From NCBI GenBank assembly GCA_029863605.1, contig JAOTVB010000018.1, forward strand, positions 1 through 64,000: DNA of 64,000 nt, given 5' to 3'. Of the stretch, positions 42,171 through 50,242 are shown piece after piece. This DNA is from Myxococcales bacterium (GTDB lineage: Bacteria > Myxococcota_A > Polyangia > Polyangiales > Houyiibacteriaceae). Position numbers and translations under genes: made by a program. The notes beneath the pieces were generated by a model that made no database searches, had not been told where the DNA came from, and worked only from the letters and a program-made list of their open reading frames with translations. Within the stretch, counting starts at the first letter, position 1. Each line of letters opens with the position of its first letter.

Positions 42171-43476
42171 CGTGGAGGGAACGGCTGAATGCGTCGCCTA
42201 CGGTGACGCACGCCTGACGCACTTCGAGCTCGCCTCCGACGAGGATCGCGAGCGGGTTGACCTCCACGGCTTCGATTTGATCCCGCCATTGGTGCACGAA
42301 TGCGGCCAGTCGCATCAGCACGTCGCCGATCGCGCTCACCGCTTGCTTTCGTTCCTGAGCACTGCCCTCGAGCAAGAGAGAGCTGCCACGGAGCCTGAGC
42401 AGGACCCGTTCGAGCGCCCGCGCCGTGGCCGGCAAGACAGTTTGTGTGTTGTCTCCCGAAGCCCGACCATGGGGGTCCGCAAAGCCGATCTCAGCGAGCA
42501 CGGGACCGCTCGGTAGCGGTTCCATCCGGACGCGTAACAAGGTCCGCGCCATCGTCGACTCGCTCACGGTGACCCCGAGGAGCCGCGCGTTTTTGGAGCG
42601 GCTCTTGGCTAGCGCCAGGATCTGTCGATACGCTTCTCGCGCCTGTGCGGCTGAGAACACTTCGGCGGAGAGGTCGGGGTGATCCCAAAGTCGGAGATCC
42701 GGTGATGCAAGCGCGACCCGTGCCGGAAACCCGATCCGTGATGCTTCGGATGCGGCTCTCGAGGGCGTCGCACACAGCTCTTCGAGAGGCAGGGGCACGT
42801 CGTAGGGACCGAGGGCTGCTTTACTCGCGGGGTCGGAAAGCGCGCGCTTGGGACCCAAGATCGTATCGAGCACCGCGTCGGCTTCGACCCCTTGCACCAC
42901 TGGCACCTTCGGTCGCGATGCTCCGTGGGAGGCTCGCAACGCTCGAAGCGCTGCCGCCACGTCTCGCGGGGTACCGATTGGACAACTGGCGCCCGCATGG
43001 TTTACGTGCGCGATGAGCCCATCGTCGATCCGGACGAACCGGCCTTCGGCGGGGTGGCTGACGCTATCGCCTAGCCGAATCCGGTCCGCCGAGGGGAGCT
43101 CTTTGGTCGTCGCCGCCCAGGGGTGCTCCGTCGGAAGCTCGAGGAGCCCGGCAATCGCCACCATTGGGCCGGTCTCGTGGACCGCCGGCAGCCCGAGGTC
43201 GTGCAAGAGGCCGAGCGGTTGCGGGCCCATGATCGCGAGGGGAACCGTCGCTTCGCGGGCCCTCATCGCCTCGGCGAGCTGGACGCCTTGATCGGCCGTG
43301 ATCCCGCGTTCGAGCGCGAGCGCTGTAGGCTCGCCCGCAGATACCGTCACGATCGCCGTTTCCGCAGGCTTGTCCGCCACGATCGCCTCGACCGATAAAC
43401 CGATTCGTTCGGCGTCGCGCGCCACATCGACCGCCAGCTCAGGGCAGTCACAAACCATGCTCCACGCCTTCGGCAT
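42163..43476 (-). CDS. Degenerate acyl-CoA synthetase (NDP-forming)/ATP-grasp_5-like protein
   Basis: 437 residues. The C-terminal 220 residues follow the ATP-grasp_5 plan of ADP-forming acyl-CoA synthetases: PYDVPLPLEELCATPSRAAS, GFPARVALASPDLRLWDHPDL, ARLLGVTVSES, AEIGFADPHG, and at the end the conserved IEAVEVNPLAIL. However, the Lys expected in the V-x-K-x-x-S-P-D-x-x-H-K-x-D stretch is missing (VALASPDLRLWDHPD). The N-terminal half resembles the flavodoxin-like middle domains only loosely. The CoA-binding and ligase active-site His motif was not found. Probably a non-catalytic relative. The start at ATG 43476 is uncertain; a GTG at 43536 is in frame. Confidence 0.6.
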   Translation of the reverse strand: MPKAWSMVCDCPELAVDVARDAERIGLSVEAIVADKPAETAIVTVSAGEPTALALERGITADQGVQLAEAMRAREATVPLAIMGPQPLGLLHDLGLPAVHETGPMVAIAGLLELPTEHPWAATTKELPSADRIRLGDSVSHPAEGRFVRIDDGLIAHVNHAGASCPIGTPRDVAAALRALRASHGASRPKVPVVQGVEADAVLDTILGPKRALSDPASKAALGPYDVPLPLEELCATPSRAASEASRIGFPARVALASPDLRLWDHPDLSAEVFSAAQAREAYRQILALAKSRSKNARLLGVTVSESTMARTLLRVRMEPLPSGPVLAEIGFADPHGRASGDNTQTVLPATARALERVLLRLRGSSLLLEGSAQERKQAVSAIGDVLMRLAAFVHQWRDQIEAVEVNPLAILVGGELEVRQACVTVGDAFSRSLHAG

Positions 43477-43612
43477 CGCCGTCAGCGAAGGATACCGCCC
43501 TCTGGCACCTGCGCCACTTCCCCGACCCCCAATCACGTTAGGAATTCGGCAGTCAGCACGGAGCGCTGGATCGCAAATATCGCTTCACTTTGAAGTTTGG
43601 TGCGCCGCGCGC

Positions 43613-43640
43613 TTGACGCCCTCGACGACGCGGTGATAAT
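43613..43640 (+). promoter_or_regulatory. Putative sigma-70 promoter
   Basis: TTGACG (43613-43618), a 16-base spacer and GATAAT (43635-43640, five of six consensus). The transcription start would be near 43647, giving a leader of about 70 bases with pairing segments CCCC/GGGG (43664-43681 region) and CTCATC/GATGAG (43695-43708) before the ATG at 43718. The other strand of this 241-base gap (43477-43717) should hold the promoter of the ATP-grasp-like gene, which I could not place. Confidence 0.5.
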
Positions 43641-43717
43641 CCGGGCTCGGTCGGTGCAAATCCCCTGATCAACGGGGGAATTGGCCCTGGGGGGCTCATC
43701 CTGATGAGAGACGCGGC

Positions 43718-45169
43718 ATGCGCCTGAAGCTTATTGCGGGCAACATCATCGTGGTGCTGCTCGTCGGGTTGGGGTCGTACTTGGTGGTGCGAACCCAGCT
43801 TCAAACCGGGCTCTCGAGGGCTCTCGAAGGGCGGATCGACGAGGATTCCGAGTTGTTCGAGCGGTCCTGGCGGGCTGATGGAGCCAGACTCGTCGAAGGG
43901 GTTTCGGACCGCGCGTCGAGCACTCAGGTTCGATATGTCTTCACGGCTTCCGGCGAACAGAAGCGACGCGGCCGTGCATTCTCCGCGGCCCAGGCGGTTT
44001 CCAAGTGGTTCCAAGATCCGGCCCGTGGGCGTCGCGGGCGCCCTCACATCGTGGCGGTCATCGACGAAACCGGTCGGGTTATTGCGCGGGACACCGATCC
44101 GAATCGCATGGTCGGTCAGTCGCTCCTCAACGCCGTTCCCGTCGTTCGGCAGGTCCTCGCGAGCGGGGCCGCACGCTACGGAATCTGGCTCGATCAGGAC
44201 AAGCTCGTCCAGGTCGCCCTCGCTGCGGTTCGAAACGACGAGGGCGGCATCGTCGGAACGCTGCTGGTCGGTTACGATCTTTCGAACGGATTTGCGCAGC
44301 GCGAGGGTAAGCTGATAGGGCACGACCTGCTCTTCATCACCTCCGACAAAATCTACAGCACCTCGACCTCCGTCGGCGTGCGCGATGCGCTGCAGGAGGC
44401 GCTATACTCGGTCCCCCTCGACAAAGGCACTAAGACAGCACTTCAGGGGAAACGCACGGCCCCTTGGAAGACGACGTTGCGAGGTGACGACTACGTCGGC
44501 GTGACCGCATCTTTGCCCGACGTGTCTGGTGTAGAAGCGGGCTACGTGATCCTTGCCCATCACGGCAAGACCACGGAGCTCGCAGGCGTGGCCACGATGA
44601 TCCTCTGGCTGACCTTGCTCGGGCTCATCGGGGTGACGATTTATGGGTTCATCGTGGCCAACAACATCATGGAGCCCATCGAACGGATGGAGGACGACAT
44701 CTTGGCAGTCATCAACGGGCGCGGTGACGTCCGGCTCGAGATCGAGACGGCCGAGCTCGGTGGCCTGTCGTATCGCGTGAACCAGCTGATCAATCTATTC
44801 ATGGGGGTGGCAGAGGAAGACGAAGAAGGCCGGGCCGTGACGAGCAGCGGCGGCTGGGACGCGATCACCACTGGCCAGGAGCTCCCCGCGACGAGCTCCG
44901 TCAGCGGGCCGGTACAAGACGACGATCCCGAAGCGGAAGCGCTCGCCGCGCAACCCGAAGGTCAGTACTACGCGCAGCTCTTCCAGGACTACATCGCTGC
45001 GAAGCAATCGGTCGGGGAAGACGTCTCGAACATTCCCGAGGACCGCTTTATCGAACGGATTCGGGGCAACGCCGAGCATCTCCTCAAGAAGCACGGGGCG
45101 CGGATGGTGCGCTTCAAGGTCGAGACCATCGGCGGGCAGGTGAGTCTCAAGCCGGTGGTTATCCACTGA
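43718..45169 (+). CDS. Membrane sensor-like protein: Cache-type domain, HAMP, and myxobacterial C-terminal domain
   Basis: 483 residues. One N-terminal helix (IIVVLLVGLGSYLVV) is followed by a large periplasmic region (about 30-285) with Cache-like strands (HIVAVIDETGRVIARDTDPNRMVGQ and LLFITSDKIYSTST), a second membrane helix (VATMILWLTLLGLIGVTIYG), then a HAMP linker (NNIMEPIERMEDDILAVING) and an acidic Ser-rich spacer. The C-terminal 70 residues (YYAQLFQDYIAAKQSVGE, RFIERIRGNAEHLLKKHGARM) resemble the domain annotated in myxobacteria as the MXAN_5187 C-terminal type. There is no kinase, cyclase or chemoreceptor tip, so the output is unknown. It stands alone behind its own promoter, 72 bases before the HEAT-repeat gene on the same strand. 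Confidence 0.75.
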   Translation: MRLKLIAGNIIVVLLVGLGSYLVVRTQLQTGLSRALEGRIDEDSELFERSWRADGARLVEGVSDRASSTQVRYVFTASGEQKRRGRAFSAAQAVSKWFQDPARGRRGRPHIVAVIDETGRVIARDTDPNRMVGQSLLNAVPVVRQVLASGAARYGIWLDQDKLVQVALAAVRNDEGGIVGTLLVGYDLSNGFAQREGKLIGHDLLFITSDKIYSTSTSVGVRDALQEALYSVPLDKGTKTALQGKRTAPWKTTLRGDDYVGVTASLPDVSGVEAGYVILAHHGKTTELAGVATMILWLTLLGLIGVTIYGFIVANNIMEPIERMEDDILAVINGRGDVRLEIETAELGGLSYRVNQLINLFMGVAEEDEEGRAVTSSGGWDAITTGQELPATSSVSGPVQDDDPEAEALAAQPEGQYYAQLFQDYIAAKQSVGEDVSNIPEDRFIERIRGNAEHLLKKHGARMVRFKVETIGGQVSLKPVVIH

Positions 45170-45241
45170 CCCGGGGCTTCTGCGATCGAGGGACGCATCT
45201 CGTTGCGCCAGCCGTCCGTTCGGCCTACGCCTTGTCGCGTC

Positions 45242-45961
45242 ATGGGGTTGTTCGATGTCTTCAAGGGCGGTGGTGGCGGGATCACAAAGCACGTTGCCCG
45301 CGTCGCCAACAAGCGGGCTCAGCAGCACGAGCGCTGGGAATCCATCCAGGTCCTCGCCGCCGACGGCTCCGAGGAGGCCCTCCGAGCGCTTCTGACTCGC
45401 TTTACGGTTCGGGTGGACCCAAGCATCACCGACGGCGAGGAGAAGAACGCCGCCTTTCAGGGGATTGTGCAGAACGGTGATGCGGCGATAGGTCCGGTCC
45501 GCGACTTCCTCGAGGCCGCCGACACCCTCGCGTGGCCGCTCAAGATCCTCAGAGAGCTTCAAACAGAGGAAGAGGTCACAGCGACGCTCATCGAGCTCCT
45601 CTCGAAGATGGACACCGAGTACGAGCGCGATCCACAAAAAAAGATCGACGTCATTGCGAGCCTCGAGGAGCGCAATGACCCTCGAATCGTTGGGGCGGTG
45701 ACCCGGTTTCTCAGGGACATGAATGAGACGGCGCGCTTCCACGCCGTCTGCGCGATCTTCGCGCAACCTGAAGCCGAGGAAGCCATTGAGGCCCTGAACG
45801 AAGCGCTCCTCGCTGAAGAGAGTGTCCGCGTGAGGATGATGATCCTAGACGGATTCGTCGAGCGAGATTGGAGGATCACCGAGTCGAAGGACGAGGTGCT
45901 GAAGAAGCTGCCGACGGGATACTCGCTCGGGAAAAAGGGCGAGGTCCGAAAGAGACAGTGA
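45242..45961 (+). CDS. HEAT-repeat protein
   Basis: A 239-residue soluble protein built of helical hairpins (RWESIQVLAADGSEEALRALLTRF, DAAIGPVRDFLEAADTLAWPLKIL, DPRIVGAVTRFLRDMNETARFHAVCAIF, AEEAIEALNEALLAEESVRVRMMIL), the pattern of HEAT/PBS-lyase-like repeats. The N-terminus has a Gly-rich turn (MGLFDVFKGGGGG), and the tail is basic. Likely a protein-protein scaffold; the partner is unknown. The ATG at 45242 is preferred over an upstream in-frame start at 45203 because MGLFDVFK begins a compact domain. It ends before a hairpin shared with the convergent barrel genes. Confidence 0.75.
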   Translation: MGLFDVFKGGGGGITKHVARVANKRAQQHERWESIQVLAADGSEEALRALLTRFTVRVDPSITDGEEKNAAFQGIVQNGDAAIGPVRDFLEAADTLAWPLKILRELQTEEEVTATLIELLSKMDTEYERDPQKKIDVIASLEERNDPRIVGAVTRFLRDMNETARFHAVCAIFAQPEAEEAIEALNEALLAEESVRVRMMILDGFVERDWRITESKDEVLKKLPTGYSLGKKGEVRKRQ

Positions 45962-45966
45962 CAAGG

Positions 45967-45988
45967 TGCGGGGCAGCCTCACCCCGCA
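45967..45988. terminator. Hairpin between convergent genes
   Basis: TGCGGGG (45967-45973) pairs perfectly with CCCCGCA (45982-45988) across an 8-base loop. It starts six bases after the HEAT-repeat gene stop and lies 31 bases from the stop of the convergent barrel gene. No U-tract on either strand. Confidence 0.45.
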
Positions 45989-46019
45989 AAGTGACTTCGT
46001 CTCGACGGGGTGTCAGCGA

Positions 46020-46922
46020 CTAGTCCGTCGTCTTAATCTTCGGGGGCAGGACGAAGATGAAGCCGATGTTGATCATCTGGTTGAACTGCCTCTGGCGATC
46101 GGAGCTGTTGATTTGGCCGTCGGGGAAGCCGCCGTCTGGGCCCGCTTCGTCGGTACCGCCCGTGTTCCATTTGAAGGGAAAGGCCCGCCACCGGATAGCG
46201 ATCCCCATGAACTCCTTGAAGTAGGCTTGAAAGGCCACGCCGAACGACGGCGCGATCGCGACTCGCTTGGAGCGCGCCAGTTGGCTCCCGAGGCACCCAG
46301 TGTCCATTGCCGGTGGATCGCAGAGCTGTGTGCCATCTGGCGCGACCTGGATGCTGGTGTCCGATCGCTCGGTGATCCCCACGAATGCCGCCCCGACGAA
46401 GAAGTCCAGGTCTGCATCGAAGAAGACCTTCTGGAACATCGCGAGCTTGCCTCGAAAGGGCGTGAAATGGACGTCCGCACCGGCCATCCAATTCATCCGA
46501 CCAACCTGATCAGGAAAGTTCTCCCGGCTCGGGAGGCTCAAGCGGTTGCGGTTTGTGGTGACCCCTTTGTCCCGCACTTGCCGGGTGAGGTCGGTGTTTA
46601 GATTGACGAATGACCCGCCACCCCAGCCGCCGATGCCTAGCCAATCCAAGAAACTGAAGCGGACCTCCCCGCCGAAGATCAGCGCGCGCGAATAGTCGTC
46701 TCCGACCGTGAACGCGAAAAACGGCTCGAGCTGAAGCCTGTTCTTACGCCAAAGTCGAAGCTTCATGACGGCTGGCTTGTCCGCCAGCGGACCGGTGACG
46801 TGAACTTCCTGTGCGCTAGCCGAGTGGGTTCCCGACCACAGGCCGTCGCCGACCAGTAGGCAGGAAGCGACCGCCACCGTAATGCCGATTCGCGAAAGCG
46901 TTTTGCGTGCGAGATTCATCAT
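46020..46922 (-). CDS. Outer-membrane beta-barrel protein (myxobacterial OMP type), second of a pair
   Basis: A 300-residue exported protein with a signal peptide (IGITVAVASCLLVGDGLWS ... SASA) and alternating amphipathic strands through to a terminal strand (MINIGFIFVLPPKI). Segments RLQLEPFFAFTVGDDYSRALIFGGEVRF and MNWMAGADVHFTPFRGKLAMFQK match the paralogue at 46919 (RFEIAPSAAFTVND, YVPFYGKFSMFRK), so the genes arose by duplication. This is the outer-membrane beta-barrel family frequent in myxobacteria, which includes Glt barrels. Two Cys (QLCDPPAMDTGC) sit in one extracellular loop. ATGA overlap with the upstream gene shows cotranslation. Confidence 0.78.
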   Translation of the reverse strand: MMNLARKTLSRIGITVAVASCLLVGDGLWSGTHSASAQEVHVTGPLADKPAVMKLRLWRKNRLQLEPFFAFTVGDDYSRALIFGGEVRFSFLDWLGIGGWGGGSFVNLNTDLTRQVRDKGVTTNRNRLSLPSRENFPDQVGRMNWMAGADVHFTPFRGKLAMFQKVFFDADLDFFVGAAFVGITERSDTSIQVAPDGTQLCDPPAMDTGCLGSQLARSKRVAIAPSFGVAFQAYFKEFMGIAIRWRAFPFKWNTGGTDEAGPDGGFPDGQINSSDRQRQFNQMINIGFIFVLPPKIKTTD

Positions 46923-47833
46923 TTCGGTAACCGGTATTCGAACTTAATCGGTAGGAACAGGGTGAAGCCGAACTGCACCGTCAGGTTGTTGAAGAAGGTC
47001 GAGCTCCCTGCGAGCCAAGTCGAAGGGTCGTCGCGATTTGCCGGATCGACATTCACGTTCTCGAACTTTTCGAGGAACATGTAGTCGCGGAACTCGGTGA
47101 AGAACGTCAGGTAGCGCGTCAAAAAGATTCGTAGGCCGATGCCGACGTTGAACGATACCTGCATGTCCCAGTTGAACTCGCGAATTTCCGGGTCGAACAC
47201 CGGAATCGGCTTGGTGCGCATGACACCCACGCCGCCGATAAGATAGGAGTCCCACTGGAAGAGGAACTTCCTGAACATGGAGAACTTCCCGTAGAAGGGC
47301 ACGTAGGTGAAGTTGGCCCAGAGCCCAAACTGCCACTCGTTGATCGGCACGCCCAACCGGAATGAGCGCTGAATCTGTTCGACCAGCGTGGTGCCGCGCT
47401 CGAGCGGATTACCCCAGTCATACCAAATGAAGTTGACCCCGATCGCCAGCACGTTGGTGAACCAGTAGTTCGCGGCCACGCCGAACCCTGGGTGCCGCAA
47501 GTACTTGTCGTTGACCGTGAATGCGGCCGAGGGGGCGATCTCGAATCGCTTGAGGCGGAGTGCGTAGATCTGCTGCACGGCATAGATCTCTTCGACGGTC
47601 TCTTCGCGCGCCGGCACGGGCTCTTCTGGGCCTTCGACTTCCTTTTCGGCGGCCAGCTGCTCGATCAGGTCGCCTTCTTCCTTGGCGTCCTTGCCGACCT
47701 TCTTCTGCGCCGCTCGGTTTGGTCCTTCGTCCTCGACTTCGTCGAGGGAGAACTCCATCTGGGCTCCCACCGATGTGGGCAGCGCTGCGCAAAGCGCCGC
47801 CAACAGTAGCGTGATCCCCCCAAATTCTCGCAT
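46919..47833 (-). CDS. Outer-membrane beta-barrel protein with acidic N-terminal segment, first of a pair
   Basis: 304 residues. The signal peptide (ITLLLAALCAALPTSVGA) is followed by about 70 highly charged, helical residues (EVEDEGPNRAAQKKVGKDAKEE, EVEGPEEPVPAREETVEEIY), then a barrel with strands such as RFEIAPSAAFTVNDKYLRHPG, NVLAIGVNFIWYDWG, TYVPFYGKFSMFRKFLFQWD and a last strand FGFTLFLPIKFEYRLPK. The charged segment would lie in the periplasm and may contact other envelope proteins. The ATG at 47833 is used rather than a TTG at 47902, because it begins the signal peptide. Paralogous to the next gene. Confidence 0.78.
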   Translation of the reverse strand: MREFGGITLLLAALCAALPTSVGAQMEFSLDEVEDEGPNRAAQKKVGKDAKEEGDLIEQLAAEKEVEGPEEPVPAREETVEEIYAVQQIYALRLKRFEIAPSAAFTVNDKYLRHPGFGVAANYWFTNVLAIGVNFIWYDWGNPLERGTTLVEQIQRSFRLGVPINEWQFGLWANFTYVPFYGKFSMFRKFLFQWDSYLIGGVGVMRTKPIPVFDPEIREFNWDMQVSFNVGIGLRIFLTRYLTFFTEFRDYMFLEKFENVNVDPANRDDPSTWLAGSSTFFNNLTVQFGFTLFLPIKFEYRLPK

Positions 47834-47928
47834 TGGCCGCCGGCCTTCCCCTGGAGTGTCCCGGTCCCCCACCGGTGACAACTCGCTGAAATCACATGAC
47901 AAGTGTCCGTTTCCGTTCGGACGACAAG

Positions 47929-47958
47929 ACTATACCATGGCGAATATCGCACCACCAA
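47929..47958 (-). promoter_or_regulatory. Putative promoter of the beta-barrel gene pair
   Basis: On the minus strand, TTGGTG (47953-47958) and TATAGT (47929-47934) are 18 bases apart, about 95 bases upstream of the ATG at 47833. The region 47834-48002 separates this operon from ftsY, which is transcribed in the same direction. A small GTCCG/CGGAC hairpin lies just downstream of the -10. Confidence 0.4.
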
Positions 47959-48002
47959 ATCCGGTAGCTATTTTCGACAGATTTCGACGTCGTCCCGGCG
48001 GG

Positions 48003-49229
48003 TTAGCCAGCGTTTTGCGCCTCTTCGGCGGGCTCCAGAGCCTCGGGCGACTCGAATAGCGCCTGAACGAAGGCCTCAGCGTCGAACGGTTTCAGATCTT
48101 CGACCCGCTCTCCAACCCCGATGAACTCGATCGGGACCTGATGCTGATCGACGATCCCGAGAATTACGCCTCCCTTCGCCGTGCCATCGAGCTTGGTCAG
48201 CACGATGCCGCTCAAAGGAAGCGCGTCCTTGAAGAGTTGGGCTTGTTGAATGGCGTTTTGGCCAGTCGTGGCGTCCAGCACGAGCAGCACGTGGTCAGCT
48301 GGGCGGCCAAGCGCCTTTTCGACAGTCCGACCGAGCTTTCTGAGCTCATCCATCAGAGGCACCTTCGTGTGCAATCGACCCGCCGTGTCAGCTATCACCA
48401 CGTCTACACCGCCGTCTTGGGCTTTTCGAATCGCATCGAAGATCACCGAGCCAGGATCGGCACGGTCCTTCCCCTTGACGACTTCGCAGCCCACGCGACG
48501 ACCCCATACTTCGAGTTGTGTGACGGCTGCAGCGCGAAAGGTGTCACCAGCCGCCAGCAAGACGCTTTTGTCTTTGCGGTGAAGACGGCTCGCCAGCTTA
48601 CCGATCGTCGTGGTCTTTCCAACACCATTGACGCCCACCACCAAGATGACCGTCGGCTTCGAGTCGAGCGCCAAGCCGCGACCACTCGATGCGAGGATGT
48701 CCTTGGTTTCCCCGCGAATCACCGCCCAGGCGTCGTCCGCGGATGCGAGTTGGCCGCCGTTCATCTGGGCGCGCAGCCCTTCGAGCACGCGGCCGGCGGT
48801 GTGCACGCCGACGTCCGCCGTGATCAGCACTTCTTCGACCTCTTCGAGGATCGTGGTGTCGAGCTCGCGATCCTTGCGAAGAACCCCGGCCAGGCGTGAA
48901 ATCAGATTCCCACGCGTCGACTTCAACCCGGTTCGAAAGGCCCCGAGGTCAGCTGGGGGGGCTGGCGGTGGGGCAACCCCGCGTTCGGGTGCCCCTGGCG
49001 GGCGGGTGAGCAGGTCTTCGAGCTCGAGAGGTAGGGTAGAATCCTTCGCTCGCGCAACGGTCGCCGGGTCGGGCTCACCGTCGGCGTCCTCCGGTGGCGG
49101 CGGAGGAGGCTCGGGTGGCAAGACGGGCCGCTTTCGCCCGCGCCAAAGGCCAATGCCGATCCCCGCGGCAATGAGCGCCGCAAGTGCCGCGGCTGCGACG
49201 ATGATGACTACGCTGTCTATAGACTCCAT
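48003..49229 (-). CDS. ftsY: Signal recognition particle receptor FtsY, with N-terminal membrane anchor
   Basis: SRP receptor GTPase that docks ribosome-SRP complexes at the inner membrane. 408 residues. The NG domain is complete: helical N domain (LISRLAGVLRKDRELDTTILEEVEEVLITADVG), G1 GVNGVGKTTT (199-208), DTFRAAAV, G3 DTAGRLH, TKLDGTAKGG and the ending GVGERVEDLKPFDAEAFVQALF. Unlike the E. coli protein, whose acidic A domain binds the membrane peripherally, this one begins with a real transmembrane segment (SVVIIVAAAALAALIAAGIGIGLW, residues 6-29) and a Pro-rich linker. The ATG at 49229 has AGAGG a few bases upstream. It is divergent from the HEAT-repeat gene at 49380. Confidence 0.93.
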   Translation of the reverse strand: MESIDSVVIIVAAAALAALIAAGIGIGLWRGRKRPVLPPEPPPPPPEDADGEPDPATVARAKDSTLPLELEDLLTRPPGAPERGVAPPPAPPADLGAFRTGLKSTRGNLISRLAGVLRKDRELDTTILEEVEEVLITADVGVHTAGRVLEGLRAQMNGGQLASADDAWAVIRGETKDILASSGRGLALDSKPTVILVVGVNGVGKTTTIGKLASRLHRKDKSVLLAAGDTFRAAAVTQLEVWGRRVGCEVVKGKDRADPGSVIFDAIRKAQDGGVDVVIADTAGRLHTKVPLMDELRKLGRTVEKALGRPADHVLLVLDATTGQNAIQQAQLFKDALPLSGIVLTKLDGTAKGGVILGIVDQHQVPIEFIGVGERVEDLKPFDAEAFVQALFESPEALEPAEEAQNAG

Positions 49230-49379
49230 TCGACCTCTGTAAGCCCCCGGTGGTCGTTGGGACCGCCGCAATATAGAGACGCCAGGCCTCCGCCGTCAAC
49301 GCGGCTGAGCGTGAGGAATCGGTTGCCCCTCGGTCGAGGGGGCGGTGATACTGGAAACGTTGGGGAAGGGCGGGGACTT

Positions 49380-50204
49380 TTGACGCGGCACTTCGTAGTA
49401 CGGCGTGGTTGGCGACCAGTGGTCGTGATCGCCTTGCTGTTCGCCACCGCGGTTCACGCCGACGGACGACCGGACTACCTCATCCGCCTCTTGCGCAACT
49501 CGGATGCCTTCCGAGTTCGCGCCCAGGCTGCACTGTCACTCGGCCAGCTCGACCCGAGCCCTAAATCGGTGGCCGCGCTCGAGCGCGCCGCCCGTGACAG
49601 ACACCCAGCGGTGCGGGTCTCGGCGATCTCGTCGTTACGCCGACTAGGTGCGAAAGAGGCCCTGCCGACCCTGAGACAAACGACACGGGATCGTAACAAG
49701 TCGGTTCGACGGGCCGCCGCCGAAGCGGTCGCTGAGCTCGAAGCGATCGGACAGCGACGGCGCGGTCCCGGCGAGCCGAGGCATTTGGTCGCGGTGGGAA
49801 TGCCTGGTGCCCGAGCAGAGCGTGTTTCCCGTCAGATGCTTTTCGACGCCCGGATCTTCTTATCCGAGAAGCTGACCGAGCTCGCGGGGGTCGAGCTCGC
49901 TCCAGATGATTTGAGCCCGGCTGACGCCAAGCGCGAGATCGCGCAACGCAGGCTTCACGGCTACTACCTCGAAAGCTCGATCGTCACCCTGAAGCCGAAA
50001 GGAAACGGGGTCAGGGCGGAGGTGTCGATCATCATGCTGACCTATCCGGGTCGTGACATGCGCGCGATGCTTCGCGGGGCCGCGACCGCGTCGGGCCGGT
50101 ACAGCGCAGAGACAGCAGAGCAGGCCATCCACGGGGCGTTCGTCGGCGCACTTCGCCGGCTTCCGCAGGCGTTGGCGGCGGCCGACGCGAAAGGAAGCCT
50201 TTGA
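49380..50204 (+). CDS. Exported HEAT-repeat protein
   Basis: About 274 residues. A signal-like segment (RRGWRPVVVIALLFATAVHA) is followed by two or three HEAT-type repeats (RPDYLIRLLRNSDAFRVRAQAALSL, PKSVAALERAARDRHPAVRVSAISSL, EALPTLRQTTRDRNKSVRRAAAEAV), then an unrelated C-terminal domain of about 130 residues (FDARIFLSEKLTELAGVELAPDD, LHGYYLESSIVTLKPKGNGVRAEVSIIML). No ATG is available near the signal. A TTG at 49380 behind GGGCGGGGAC is the best start, but the frame is open up to 49257. It stands upstream of the HAMP gene with 38 bases between. Confidence 0.65.
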   Translation: MTRHFVVRRGWRPVVVIALLFATAVHADGRPDYLIRLLRNSDAFRVRAQAALSLGQLDPSPKSVAALERAARDRHPAVRVSAISSLRRLGAKEALPTLRQTTRDRNKSVRRAAAEAVAELEAIGQRRRGPGEPRHLVAVGMPGARAERVSRQMLFDARIFLSEKLTELAGVELAPDDLSPADAKREIAQRRLHGYYLESSIVTLKPKGNGVRAEVSIIMLTYPGRDMRAMLRGAATASGRYSAETAEQAIHGAFVGALRRLPQALAAADAKGSL

Positions 50205-50242
50205 CCGACGAAGACCGATGAGCGTAGGAAGAGAGAAACGCG

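Noticed and set aside
43701-43708. CTGATGAG, a hammerhead ribozyme core motif
   Set aside because: The matching GAAAC core and the three stems are missing; the bases instead pair with CTCATC just upstream as a simple hairpin.
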